From NCBI GenBank assembly GCA_902793405.1, contig CADBDH010000026.1:26234-90233 (forward strand): DNA of 64,000 nt. The letters run 5' to 3'. This DNA comes from an uncultured Bacteroidales bacterium (GTDB lineage: Bacteria > Bacteroidota > Bacteroidia > Bacteroidales > Muribaculaceae). The notes below the pieces were generated by a model. That model did not search any database and was not told the DNA's origin. It saw nothing but the letters and a program-made list of their open reading frames with translations. Positions 42,830-51,180 of the stretch are shown here, in pieces; position 1 is the stretch's first letter, and every line of letters starts with the position of its first letter. Both the position numbers and the translations under genes were made by a program.

Positions 42830-43540
42830 ATGGAAAACGATTTCAGAAAATTTGCTGTACACCACCTTGGAATGAACGGTTTGGCACTCGACCAGTTTGC
42901 CGCTAGTGTGTCCAATAACTATATCTCGCCCACCATTATGGAGGAGCGCAAGCTGAATGTGACCCAGCTTGACGTGTTTTCGCGCTTGATGATGGACCGC
43001 ATCATCTTTATGGGCACCCAGGTCGATGACTACAGCGCCAATGTCGTGCAGGCCCAGCTGCTCTATCTCGACAGCTCGGACCCCGGCAAGGACATCTCGC
43101 TGTACATCAACTCACCTGGCGGCTCGGTATATGCCGGCCTGGGCATCTATGACACGATGCAGTTTATCCAGAGTGACGTGTCGACTATCTGCACCGGTAT
43201 GGCTGCCTCGATGGCTGCCGTGCTGCTTGTCGCTGGCCAAAAGGACAAACGCTTTGCCCTGAAGCACAGCCGTGTGATGATTCACCAGCCGATGGGCGGC
43301 ATCAGCGGCCAGGCATCGGATATCGAGATTACTTCGCGTGAGATTCTCAAGCTCAAGCAGGAGCTCTACACCATCATCAGCGAACACTCGGGCCAGCCTT
43401 ATGACAAGGTGTATGCCGACAGTGACCGTGACTACTGGATGACCGCTGCCGAGGCCAAGGACTATGGTATGATTGACAGGGTGCTTGTCCGCGAGAAACC
43501 CGCAACCGAGGAATCTGCTGCCGAGAAACCCGCTGAGTAA
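42830..43540 (+). CDS. clpP: ATP-dependent Clp protease proteolytic subunit
   Basis: A 236-residue serine peptidase forming the tetradecameric chamber that works with ClpX. The catalytic Ser lies in CTGMAASMAAVLL (about 122-134), the His in KHSRVMIHQPMGG (about 145-157), and the Asp in the following handle region. The substrate-positioning INSPGGSVYAGLGIYD is present. The C-terminal tail is Glu/Ala-rich (ATEESAAEKPAE), longer than in E. coli. clpX starts 9 bp downstream, so the two are an operon. Confidence 0.96.
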   Translation: MENDFRKFAVHHLGMNGLALDQFAASVSNNYISPTIMEERKLNVTQLDVFSRLMMDRIIFMGTQVDDYSANVVQAQLLYLDSSDPGKDISLYINSPGGSVYAGLGIYDTMQFIQSDVSTICTGMAASMAAVLLVAGQKDKRFALKHSRVMIHQPMGGISGQASDIEITSREILKLKQELYTIISEHSGQPYDKVYADSDRDYWMTAAEAKDYGMIDRVLVREKPATEESAAEKPAE

Positions 43541-43549
43541 TATAAAAGA

Positions 43550-44791
43550 ATGGCGAAGAAGAAAGATTCGACACTGTATTGCAGTTTTTGTGGTCGCAGT
43601 AACCGTGAGGTCGAGCTGATGTTGCCGGGCATGAACGGCTGCATCTGCAACGATTGTGCCGAACGGGCTGTGGAACTCTCGCGTGAGTACCTCAACAAGA
43701 TGTCGTCGTCGATGCTCCCCGACCTGGATATGGAAACCCTGCCCAAGCCCGAGGAGATCAAGGCCTATCTCGACCAGTACGTCATCGGTCAGGAGACCGC
43801 CAAGCGCTACCTGTCGGTGGCCGTGTATAACCACTACAAGCGCCTGAACCAGAAGCGTGACGACGATATTGACATCGAGAAGAGCAACATCATCATCGTG
43901 GGACCAACCGGCACCGGCAAGACGCTGCTGGCCAAGACCATCGCGCGGATGCTGAAGGTGCCCTTTGCCATCGTCGACGCCACGGTGCTGACCGAGGCCG
44001 GCTATGTGGGCGAGGACATCGAGAGCCTGCTGACCCGACTGCTGGCGGCCTGTGACTATAATGTCGCCGAGGCCGAGCGAGGCATCGTGTTCATCGATGA
44101 GATTGACAAAATCGCCCGCAAGGGTGACAACCCCTCGATTACCCGCGACGTGAGCGGCGAGGGCGTGCAGCAGGGACTGTTGAAGCTGCTCGAGGGGTCG
44201 GTGGTGAATGTGCCGCCCCAGGGTGGCCGCAAGCACCCCGAGCAGAAGATGATTGCCGTTGACACAAAGAATATCCTGTTCATTTGCGGCGGTGCCTTCG
44301 AGGGCATTGAGCGCAAGATCGCCCAGCGCCTCAACACCCACGTTGTGGGCTTTGGCGCCAACAACCATGTGAGCAAGGCCGACCGCGACAAGCTGTTGCA
44401 CTTTGTGGCCCCGCAGGACCTGCGCAGCTATGGCCTGATTCCCGAAATCATCGGCCGTCTGCCCATCCTCACCAACCTGGAGCCGCTGGACCGCGACGCC
44501 CTGTTGCGCATCCTCACCGAGCCCAAGAACGCCATCGTGCGGCAGTACAAGAAACTGCTCGAAATGGACGGCGTGGAACTCGTCATCGATGACGACGTGC
44601 TGGGCTTTATCGTTGACAAGTCGATAGAGTACAAGCTTGGTGCCCGCGGCCTGAGGAGCCTGTTCGAGACCATCATGATCGATGTCATGTACCAGGCCCC
44701 GTCGCTCGAAGAGAAACGCTATGTGCTGACGCGAGAATTTGCCGAGCGGCAGTTGTCAAAGTCAAATTTTGAACTATTGTCTAAGAGCTGA
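43550..44791 (+). CDS. clpX: ATP-dependent Clp protease ATP-binding subunit ClpX
   Basis: A 413-residue AAA+ unfoldase. The N-terminal zinc-binding domain has CSFCGRSNREVELMLPG and CICNDCAE (four Cys). The AAA+ module has Walker A GPTGTGKTLLAKTIA (about 121-135), Walker B VFIDEIDKIARK (about 183-194), the RPQDL-like ClpP-facing region and sensor 2 in LGARGLRSLFE. It recognises and unfolds substrates for ClpP, encoded directly upstream. recQ follows after about 96 bp with its own promoter. Confidence 0.97.
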   Translation: MAKKKDSTLYCSFCGRSNREVELMLPGMNGCICNDCAERAVELSREYLNKMSSSMLPDLDMETLPKPEEIKAYLDQYVIGQETAKRYLSVAVYNHYKRLNQKRDDDIDIEKSNIIIVGPTGTGKTLLAKTIARMLKVPFAIVDATVLTEAGYVGEDIESLLTRLLAACDYNVAEAERGIVFIDEIDKIARKGDNPSITRDVSGEGVQQGLLKLLEGSVVNVPPQGGRKHPEQKMIAVDTKNILFICGGAFEGIERKIAQRLNTHVVGFGANNHVSKADRDKLLHFVAPQDLRSYGLIPEIIGRLPILTNLEPLDRDALLRILTEPKNAIVRQYKKLLEMDGVELVIDDDVLGFIVDKSIEYKLGARGLRSLFETIMIDVMYQAPSLEEKRYVLTREFAERQLSKSNFELLSKS

Positions 44792-44827
44792 TTAAACAGC
44801 GATACAAATTATTTTCCCTAAAAATTA

Positions 44828-44858
44828 TTGCCCAGTTCACAAAATAGTTCTATATTTG
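44828..44858 (+). promoter_or_regulatory. promoter for recQ (second copy)
   Basis: TTG (44828-44830), 20-bp spacer, TATATTTG (44851-44858), 29 bp before the start codon. Confidence 0.7.
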
Positions 44859-44887
44859 TGAAATCATTGTAACCCAAACCTTGAATT

Positions 44888-47065
44888 ATGGCCAAAAACA
44901 GTAAGTTGACATCGGCACTGAAGGAATACTTCGGCTTTGAGACATTTAAAGGCAACCAGGAAGCGATTATCGAGAATCTGCTTGCTGAGCATGACACGTT
45001 TGTTTTGATGCCCACAGGCGGCGGCAAATCATTGTGTTACCAGTTGCCGGCTCGCCTCATGGAAGGCACAGCCATCGTTATATCGCCGCTGATTGCCCTC
45101 ATGAAGAATCAGGTCGATGCCATGCGCAGCTACAGCGAGGAGGACGGCATCGCCCACTTCCTGAACTCGTCGCTTACCAAGCAGGCCATCGAGGAGGTGA
45201 AGACAGATGTGCGCTCGGGCCGCACCAAGCTGCTGTATGTAGCACCCGAGTCGCTCACCAAGGAGGACAATGTGGCATTTCTGAAGGATGTCCCCATTTC
45301 GTTCTATGCCATCGACGAGGCGCACTGTATCTCGGAGTGGGGTCATGACTTCCGCCCCGAGTACCGCAATATCCGTCCGATCATCAACCGCATTGGCGTG
45401 CGCCCGATTATCGCCCTGACGGCGACTGCCACGCCCAAGGTGCAGCATGATATCCAGAAGAACCTTGGCATGACCGATGCCGCCGTGTTCAAGTCATCGT
45501 TCAACAGGCCCAACCTCTATTATGAGGTGCGTCCCAAGACCAAGGATGTGGATCGCGAGATCATCAAGTTCATCAAGGCCAACGAGGGCAAATCGGGCAT
45601 CATCTATTGCCTGAGCCGCAAGAAGGTGGAGGAACTGGCCGAGGTGCTGAGGCTGAACGACATCAAGGCGTTGCCCTACCATGCGGGTATGGAGAGCGCC
45701 GTGCGCAGCAACAACCAGGATGCCTTCCTGAGCGAGGATGTTGACGTGATTGTCGCCACGATCGCCTTCGGTATGGGTATCGACAAACCCGACGTGAGGT
45801 TCGTTATCCACTACGATATCCCCAAGAGCCTTGAGGGCTACTACCAGGAGACCGGCCGCGCCGGCCGTGACGGCGGTGAGGGCAAGTGCGTGACCTTCTA
45901 TTCGCGCAAGGACCTTGACAAGCTGGAGAAATTCATGCAAGGCAAGCCCATTGCCGAGCAGGAGATCGGCAAGCAGCTGCTGCTCGAGACGCGCGATTAT
46001 GCCGAGTCGTCGGTGTGCCGCCGCCGCTCGCTGCTGCACTACTTCGGCGAGAGCTATGAGCAGGAGAACTGCGGAAACTGCGACAACTGCATCAAGCCCA
46101 AGAAGCGGGTAGAGGCCAGCGAGGAGCTGCGTGCCGCTATCGAAACCATCATCACGCTGCGTGAGCGCTTCAAGCCCGAATACATTGCCCACGTGATGAT
46201 GGGTGATGCCACTGCCGAGATCCAGGGCTACAAACACAATGAACTGGACGTGTTTGGCTGTGCCGAGAGCCGTGACGAGAAGTTCCTGATGGCCGTCATC
46301 CGCCAGGGTGTGTTTGCCGATTACCTCTCGAAGGATATCGAAAATTATGGCGTCATCAAGGTTACCAAGGAGGGCAGGAGTTTCCTCAAGAGCCGTGAGA
46401 AATTCTGGATTGTCGAGGACAACGAATATACCGAGATGCTTGACGAGGAACTGCGCGGCGGAGGCAGCGGTGCTGTCGATGCCGAGCTGTTCAGCATCCT
46501 CAAGGACCTGCGCCGCAAGATAGCCAAGCAGCACGGGCTTCCCACCTATGTCATCTTCCAGGAGCCGTCGCTCGACGCAATGGCGACGACCTATCCCATT
46601 ACCCTGGACGAGTTGCAGAACATTCCCGGTGTGGGTCCCGGCAAGGCCAAACGCTACGGACAGGAGTTCATCGAGCTCATCAAGAAATATGTTGAAGAGA
46701 ACGAGATCGAGCGACCCGAGGACATGCGCGTGCGCACGGTAGCCAACAAGAGCAAGCTCAAAGTCGAAATCATCACTGCCATTGACCGAAAAGTGCCCCT
46801 CGACGCGCTTGCCGAGAGCAAAGACCTGGAGATGGAGGAACTGCTCGACGAGCTCGAGGCCATCGTTTACAGCGGAACCAAAATCAACGTGTCCTATTAC
46901 ATCGACGAGGCCATTGACTCGGATATCGAGGACGACATCTTTGAATACTTCAAGGAGAGCGACACCGACAACATCGAGAAGGCCATGGAGGAACTGGGCG
47001 ATGATTACACCGAGGAGGAAATCCGCCTGGTGCGCATCAAGTTCCTGAGCGAGATGGGCAATTAA
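44888..47065 (+). CDS. recQ: ATP-dependent DNA helicase RecQ (full length)
   Basis: A 725-residue SF2 helicase. Motif I is MPTGGGKSLCYQLPA (about 41-55), motif II DEAHCISEWGHDFRPEYR (about 143-160), and motif VI YQETGRAGRDG (about 318-328). The RecQ zinc site is formed by CRRRSLLHYFG and CGNCDNC. A winged-helix RQC region follows, then an HRDC domain (about 530-605, FSILKDLRRKIAKQHGLPTY). An acidic C-terminal extension of about 100 residues (ending IRLVRIKFLSEMGN) is typical of the Bacteroidota form. It acts in recombinational repair. Its position after clpX is conserved in the phylum. Confidence 0.95.
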   Translation: MAKNSKLTSALKEYFGFETFKGNQEAIIENLLAEHDTFVLMPTGGGKSLCYQLPARLMEGTAIVISPLIALMKNQVDAMRSYSEEDGIAHFLNSSLTKQAIEEVKTDVRSGRTKLLYVAPESLTKEDNVAFLKDVPISFYAIDEAHCISEWGHDFRPEYRNIRPIINRIGVRPIIALTATATPKVQHDIQKNLGMTDAAVFKSSFNRPNLYYEVRPKTKDVDREIIKFIKANEGKSGIIYCLSRKKVEELAEVLRLNDIKALPYHAGMESAVRSNNQDAFLSEDVDVIVATIAFGMGIDKPDVRFVIHYDIPKSLEGYYQETGRAGRDGGEGKCVTFYSRKDLDKLEKFMQGKPIAEQEIGKQLLLETRDYAESSVCRRRSLLHYFGESYEQENCGNCDNCIKPKKRVEASEELRAAIETIITLRERFKPEYIAHVMMGDATAEIQGYKHNELDVFGCAESRDEKFLMAVIRQGVFADYLSKDIENYGVIKVTKEGRSFLKSREKFWIVEDNEYTEMLDEELRGGGSGAVDAELFSILKDLRRKIAKQHGLPTYVIFQEPSLDAMATTYPITLDELQNIPGVGPGKAKRYGQEFIELIKKYVEENEIERPEDMRVRTVANKSKLKVEIITAIDRKVPLDALAESKDLEMEELLDELEAIVYSGTKINVSYYIDEAIDSDIEDDIFEYFKESDTDNIEKAMEELGDDYTEEEIRLVRIKFLSEMGN

Positions 47066-47083
47066 GCAAATTACTTTTTAAGG

Positions 47084-47120
47084 ATTAGCCGCTATGGACC
47101 TGATGCCCATAGTGGCTAAT
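47084..47120 (+). terminator. stem-loop terminator after recQ
   Basis: A 14-bp stem with one G-U pair (ATTAGCCGCTATGG / CCATAGTGGCTAAT) and 9-base loop, followed by TTGGTAT. It is 18 bp after the stop codon; the U-tract is weak. Confidence 0.6.
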
Positions 47121-47250
47121 TTGGTATAGTGGCATTCAGGAAAGCTTAAAACTTGACATAAATATAATATTTAGGTCGCGATTGCGTTATCATCATATAT
47201 AACATCACTGGTGTCCTGATTTAATTAGGAAATGATAAAGATGTGCCTCT

Positions 47251-47302
47251 TAACCCTGCGGGGCTAATGCGAATTTCACGAATTCAACTAATTTGATGCT
47301 AG
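47251..47302 (+). repeat. family-B intergenic repeat before the FISUMP lipoprotein
   Basis: CTGCGGGGCTAATGCGAATT then TCACGAATTCAACTAATTTG and GATGC closely parallels 38240-38284 (CTGCGGCGCTAATGCGAATT). It ends 10 bp before the start codon. Confidence 0.7.
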
Positions 47303-47312
47303 TATTTTATTT

Positions 47313-48023
47313 ATGAAGAAGGTTTTTTTGTTATTGGCTATTGCATTGCTTTTCGTTTTCAATTCATGTAAAGACGATAATAAAGATGAGCCGTTACCCG
47401 ATAATCACGAATATGTAGACCTGGGCCTGCCTAGCGGCACGTTGTGGGCGACTTGTAACATCGGTGCCGATAGTCCCGAGGAATTCGGCGACTACTTCGC
47501 CTGGGGCGAGACCACTCCTAAGGGCAACTACCAGTGGAACAACTATAAGTGGCATAGCTCGGATAATAATAACTGGTTAGATGAGCTGGCAAAGTATTGG
47601 GCCGGCGAGGATTACGGCACGCCTGATGGCAAGTGTGAACTGGATCCGGAAGATGATGCCGCTACTGTGAACTGGGGACCAGGTTGGCGCATGCCGACGT
47701 TAGGGCAGTTGCAAGAGCTAGTGTCGGAGTGCGAATGGCAGTGGGTTAAGCAGAACGGTGTGTATGGCAGACTGCTCACCGGTCCCAACGGTAAAACTCT
47801 GTTTTTGCCTGCTGCGGGCGGTTATTCGACTAGTCCGTTTAACGAGGGCATATGCTGCTATTACTGGTCACGAACGCTCTGTTCCCCCGATCAACTCGTC
47901 CTCGAAGCGGCCGGTTCGCACGAAGCTTATATCCTGTTCGCTAATTCGTGGCGCAAATTAGTGTGGTATGACGGCCGTTACGACGGCTTGACCGTGCGTG
48001 CCGTTTGCGCCCGTAAGAAATAA
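47313..48023 (+). CDS. FISUMP-domain lipoprotein
   Basis: A 236-residue predicted lipoprotein: leader MKKVFLLLAIALLFVFNSC with Cys19. The mature part begins VDLGLPSGTLWATCNIGA (about 36-53), the hallmark of the Fibrobacter succinogenes major paralogous domain found in many Bacteroidota surface proteins. It continues with FGDYFAWGET, GWRMPTLGQLQELVSEC and ends DGLTVRAVCARK, all family features. Its function is unknown; surface binding is often assumed without proof. A 42-bp perfect palindrome follows the gene. The A/T-richer codons at its 5' end and the adjacent repeat may mean recent acquisition (inference). Confidence 0.85.
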   Translation: MKKVFLLLAIALLFVFNSCKDDNKDEPLPDNHEYVDLGLPSGTLWATCNIGADSPEEFGDYFAWGETTPKGNYQWNNYKWHSSDNNNWLDELAKYWAGEDYGTPDGKCELDPEDDAATVNWGPGWRMPTLGQLQELVSECEWQWVKQNGVYGRLLTGPNGKTLFLPAAGGYSTSPFNEGICCYYWSRTLCSPDQLVLEAAGSHEAYILFANSWRKLVWYDGRYDGLTVRAVCARKK

Positions 48024-48056
48024 CACGCGCCTATACGATACTTATATATTCAAGGT

Positions 48057-48098
48057 CAAAGCGGTTGATTTGCCACATGTGGCAAATCAACCGCTTTG
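48057..48098. repeat. 42-bp perfect palindrome
   Basis: Arm CAAAGCGGTTGATTTGCCAC plus A is followed without a spacer by its exact reverse complement. A smaller hairpin (ATGGCAAC / GTTGCCAT, 48107-48127) follows. Together they probably end the FISUMP transcript, but no U-tract is present. Confidence 0.85.
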
Positions 48099-48183
48099 CA
48101 ACAGGCATGGCAACTGGCCGTTGCCATATGATTAAAATTGCTGAAATAGAAGAGAAGGTGACGTGGTTGTCGGAGAAAATGTC

Positions 48184-48191
48184 TATCTTTG
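48184..48191 (+). promoter_or_regulatory. -7 element TATCTTTG for the SGNH hydrolase
   Basis: Exact TAnnTTTG, 31 bp before ATG 48223. It supports that start rather than the longer frame from 48163. Confidence 0.55.
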
Positions 48192-48222
48192 TATTGAATT
48201 TAATCATATAATCCTCCTTAAT

Positions 48223-48894
48223 ATGAAGAAGATACTGCTTTTAGTTGCGCTGATTCCGCTGTTTGTGTGTGCACAGAATCGCCCTCGCGTTTCCATCTTG
48301 GGTGACTCTTACTCGACTTTTCAAGGGTATATTCCTGAGGGTAACGAGGCATGGTACTATACCCCAGTCGACACTTCAAGAACCGATGTAGAGAATGTGA
48401 CCCAGACCTGGTGGTGGCAGGTCATCAATCAGGCAGGCTGCCTCATCGAGAAAAACGATTCCTACAGCGGTGCAACGGTCAGCTATCACGGCTACGATAA
48501 TCAGGACTATAGCGCCAGGGCGTTTGTCACCCGATTGCCGCGCCTTGGCAGCCCTGATGTGATTTTCATCTTTGGCGGTACCAACGATGACTGGTCGGGG
48601 GCTGAATTGGGTGAGTATAAATATGATAATTTTACCCGCTCCGACCTCTTTACCTATCGTCCCGCATTGGCTAACCTGTTCCAGCAGGCCAAGGAGAGGT
48701 ATCCTAATGTGAAGATTTTCTTTCTTATCAATGACGTATTGTCAAAAGAATTGAAGGAGTCGACCATCATTATCTGTAACCATTACGACATTCCATATAT
48801 CGAGTTCAAAGACATTGACAAAAAACTTCGACATCCCACGATAAAAGGAATGAAGGCAATGGCCCAGCAAGTTTTGGACTATCTCAACAAGTAG
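48223..48894 (+). CDS. secreted SGNH/GDSL-family hydrolase-like protein
   Basis: A 223-residue exported protein; start at ATG 48223, which begins a signal peptide (MKKILLLVALIPLFVCAQ). The catalytic Ser block is VSILGDSYSTFQG (about 23-35) and the Asn block is IFGGTNDDWSGAE (about 110-122), the core of SGNH esterases. The C-terminal region RHPTIKGMKAMAQQVLDYL carries the candidate catalytic His. It probably removes ester groups from glycans or lipids in the periplasm. The substrate is unknown. It is a single gene behind its own -7 box. Confidence 0.85.
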   Translation: MKKILLLVALIPLFVCAQNRPRVSILGDSYSTFQGYIPEGNEAWYYTPVDTSRTDVENVTQTWWWQVINQAGCLIEKNDSYSGATVSYHGYDNQDYSARAFVTRLPRLGSPDVIFIFGGTNDDWSGAELGEYKYDNFTRSDLFTYRPALANLFQQAKERYPNVKIFFLINDVLSKELKESTIIICNHYDIPYIEFKDIDKKLRHPTIKGMKAMAQQVLDYLNK

Positions 48895-49110
48895 CGAGAT
48901 TATTGTCGCAGGTATTTCCCGGGCGGGGGCCATTACGGGCATTTGTTATGACACACCGGCACTGCCTTTTGTCTGTCCTTTTTTGCCTGCCTGTGGAGCG
49001 TGACGGCAAAAAAAAGTGGGTGGGAAATATAATTTTTCTCATGCGCGTGCGTTATACTCTTATATTTAGAATGAAAAAACGTAAAATATAGATTCAAACC
49101 AACCTAAGAA

Positions 49111-51036
49111 ATGAAAGCAAAACTTTGGATTTCTTCGTTGTTGTTGGGAACTGCGATTCTCGCCGTGGCTAAAGGTGGGGATCCTGTCCTGATGACTATT
49201 AACGGTAAGGACATCAAACTCTCGGAGTTTGAGTACCTGTATAACAAGAACAATCAGCAGCAAGTCGAGAAGGAGACCCTCGAACAGTACGTCGATCGTT
49301 TTGTCCTCTACAAGCAGAAGGTGGCCGATGCCGAGGCGGCCGGAATAGATACCACCGAGCTCTTCATCAAGGAGTTTGAAGGCTACCAGAAGGACCTTGC
49401 AGCCCCCTTCATGACTGCCGACACGACCTATCTGTGGGATATGGTCAATGAGTCCTATAACCGTTACAAGAAAGAAATCGATATTGACCACTTCATGCTT
49501 CCCGTGGGCGCTAACGATGCCGAGAACGCTCCGCGCCTGGCCATGATGGACAGCATTCGCACCTGCATCCTCAACGGCGAGAAATGGGAGGATCTGGTCA
49601 GCCGTTACTCCAGCGACCCGTCCAAGCAGCGCAATAATGGCCACTACGGTTTTGTTTCGTCGGGCATGTTCCCCTATGACTTCGAGAACGTGCTTTACAA
49701 CACTCCCGTTGGCACGATTTCGCAACCGTTTGTCACCCAGTATGGTGTTCACATGATTCGCGTTAACCAGGTGCGTGACCGCAACGACGTGCACGCCAAG
49801 CATATCCTGAAGCTCTTCCCCCAGCATGCTACCGAGGAGCAGAAGGCCGAATGCAAGGCAAAGATTGATTCCATCTATGCCCTGCTCCAGGCCGGTGCCG
49901 AATTTGAGAAGCTGGCGATGGCCGAGTCGATGGACGGTACCGCCAAGCGTGGCGGCGACCTGGGCTGGTTTGGCCGCGGAAAGATGGTTCAGCCCTTTGA
50001 GGACATCGCGTTCAGCCTTGCCGATGGCGCCATCAGCGAGCCGTTTGCCACCCAGTATGGCTACCACATCATCAAGAAAGTCGAGCATGGTGTTCCCTCG
50101 TTGAAAGCGTTGCGTCCCGCCATCGAGCAGGTGCTCAAGCGTGACGGCCGTCTGGACATGGTCGAGAAGCGCCGCCTCGATGACATGAAGGCCAAGTACA
50201 ACTATCGTCTCGATCCCGGCTTTGAGGACATGATCACCAAGGCCCTGAATGTGACCGGAGCATGTGACTCGGCATTTGTCAGCCAGGCCATCAAGGGTGT
50301 CAAGACCCCGCTTTTCACCTATGGTAACAAAGAATCGGTTCCCGTTAAGGCCCTGTTGGGTCAGTTGAATCCCAAGGCTCCGGTTGCCGGCGTTGATAAA
50401 GCCAAAGATTATATCATGTCGAAGGTGAATGTCCTTGCCGAGAAGGCTCTCAGCGACTATGACGCCCGTGAGCTCGTCAAGAACAATCCCGAGTACCGCA
50501 ACCTGCTGAACGAGTATCGTGACGGCATGCTGCTGTTCGAAATCAGCAACCGCCGCGTGTGGAAGGCTGCCAGCCGCGACACCGTGGGCCTGGAGCAGTA
50601 CTATGCCGCAAACCGCAGCAAGTACCTTTGGGACGAGCCCCACTTCAAGGGTATCATCCTGAGCGCCAAGAGCGACAGCGTGCTCAACCTCGTCAAGGCC
50701 GACCTCAACAAGTTTGGTGCCGACACACTGACCGATGCCCTGCACAACAAGTACGGCAACGACATCCGCATGGAGCGCATGGTGGTCAAGAAGGGCGACA
50801 ACCCCTATGCCGACTACCTGGCATTCCACGAGGGCGACAAGCCCGAGCGTAAGGGCTTCCCCGAGTTCATGATTATCGAGGGCGGCATCATCGACCAGCC
50901 CCAGGAGATGGCCGACGTGCGCGGTGCCGTGACCAGCGATTACCAGGATGTGCTCGAGCAGCGCTGGAAAGAGGAACTGGCCAAGAAGTATCCCGCCAAG
51001 ATCAACAAGAAAGTTCTCAAGAAGGTGAAGCGATAA
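49111..51036 (+). CDS. periplasmic parvulin-type peptidyl-prolyl isomerase (PpiC-like), two rotamase domains
   Basis: A 641-residue exported folding factor. After the signal peptide ([18 protein letters not shown]) come a SurA-like helical N-domain (about 30-130) and two parvulin domains. The first is near 130-225 (DHFMLP...[22 protein letters not shown]...[14 protein letters not shown]) and the second near 228-330 (AKHILKLFP...[19 protein letters not shown]...[14 protein letters not shown]). A ~300-residue C-terminal helical region follows. It would chaperone outer-membrane proteins. It heads a run of envelope genes (M16 peptidase, SurA, OstA). A terminator at 51069-51115 separates it from the M16 gene. 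Confidence 0.9.
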   Translation: MKAKLWISSLLLGTAILAVAKGGDPVLMTINGKDIKLSEFEYLYNKNNQQQVEKETLEQYVDRFVLYKQKVADAEAAGIDTTELFIKEFEGYQKDLAAPFMTADTTYLWDMVNESYNRYKKEIDIDHFMLPVGANDAENAPRLAMMDSIRTCILNGEKWEDLVSRYSSDPSKQRNNGHYGFVSSGMFPYDFENVLYNTPVGTISQPFVTQYGVHMIRVNQVRDRNDVHAKHILKLFPQHATEEQKAECKAKIDSIYALLQAGAEFEKLAMAESMDGTAKRGGDLGWFGRGKMVQPFEDIAFSLADGAISEPFATQYGYHIIKKVEHGVPSLKALRPAIEQVLKRDGRLDMVEKRRLDDMKAKYNYRLDPGFEDMITKALNVTGACDSAFVSQAIKGVKTPLFTYGNKESVPVKALLGQLNPKAPVAGVDKAKDYIMSKVNVLAEKALSDYDARELVKNNPEYRNLLNEYRDGMLLFEISNRRVWKAASRDTVGLEQYYAANRSKYLWDEPHFKGIILSAKSDSVLNLVKADLNKFGADTLTDALHNKYGNDIRMERMVVKKGDNPYADYLAFHEGDKPERKGFPEFMIIEGGIIDQPQEMADVRGAVTSDYQDVLEQRWKEELAKKYPAKINKKVLKKVKR

Positions 51037-51068
51037 TCCTGCCTGTGTAACAGGACAAATCTATCATA

Positions 51069-51115
51069 AGGGGCTTGCCATGACGTGAAAAACAGTTAAG
51101 GCAGGCCTCTTTTTT
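51069..51115 (+). terminator. Rho-independent terminator after ppiC-like gene
   Basis: An 11-bp stem with two wobble pairs (51069-51079 with 51100-51110), 20-base loop, followed by TTTTT. Confidence 0.65.
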
Positions 51116-51180
51116 GACTTATCAATGCCTCGTTGCGACGACGGCATAACACTCGTGAAACGATAAAACGGTAAAGAATA

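Noticed and set aside
49066-50829. A 587-codon minus-strand frame opposite the ppiC-like gene
   Set aside because: Antisense shadow; the plus-strand gene has a clear signal peptide and two parvulin domains.
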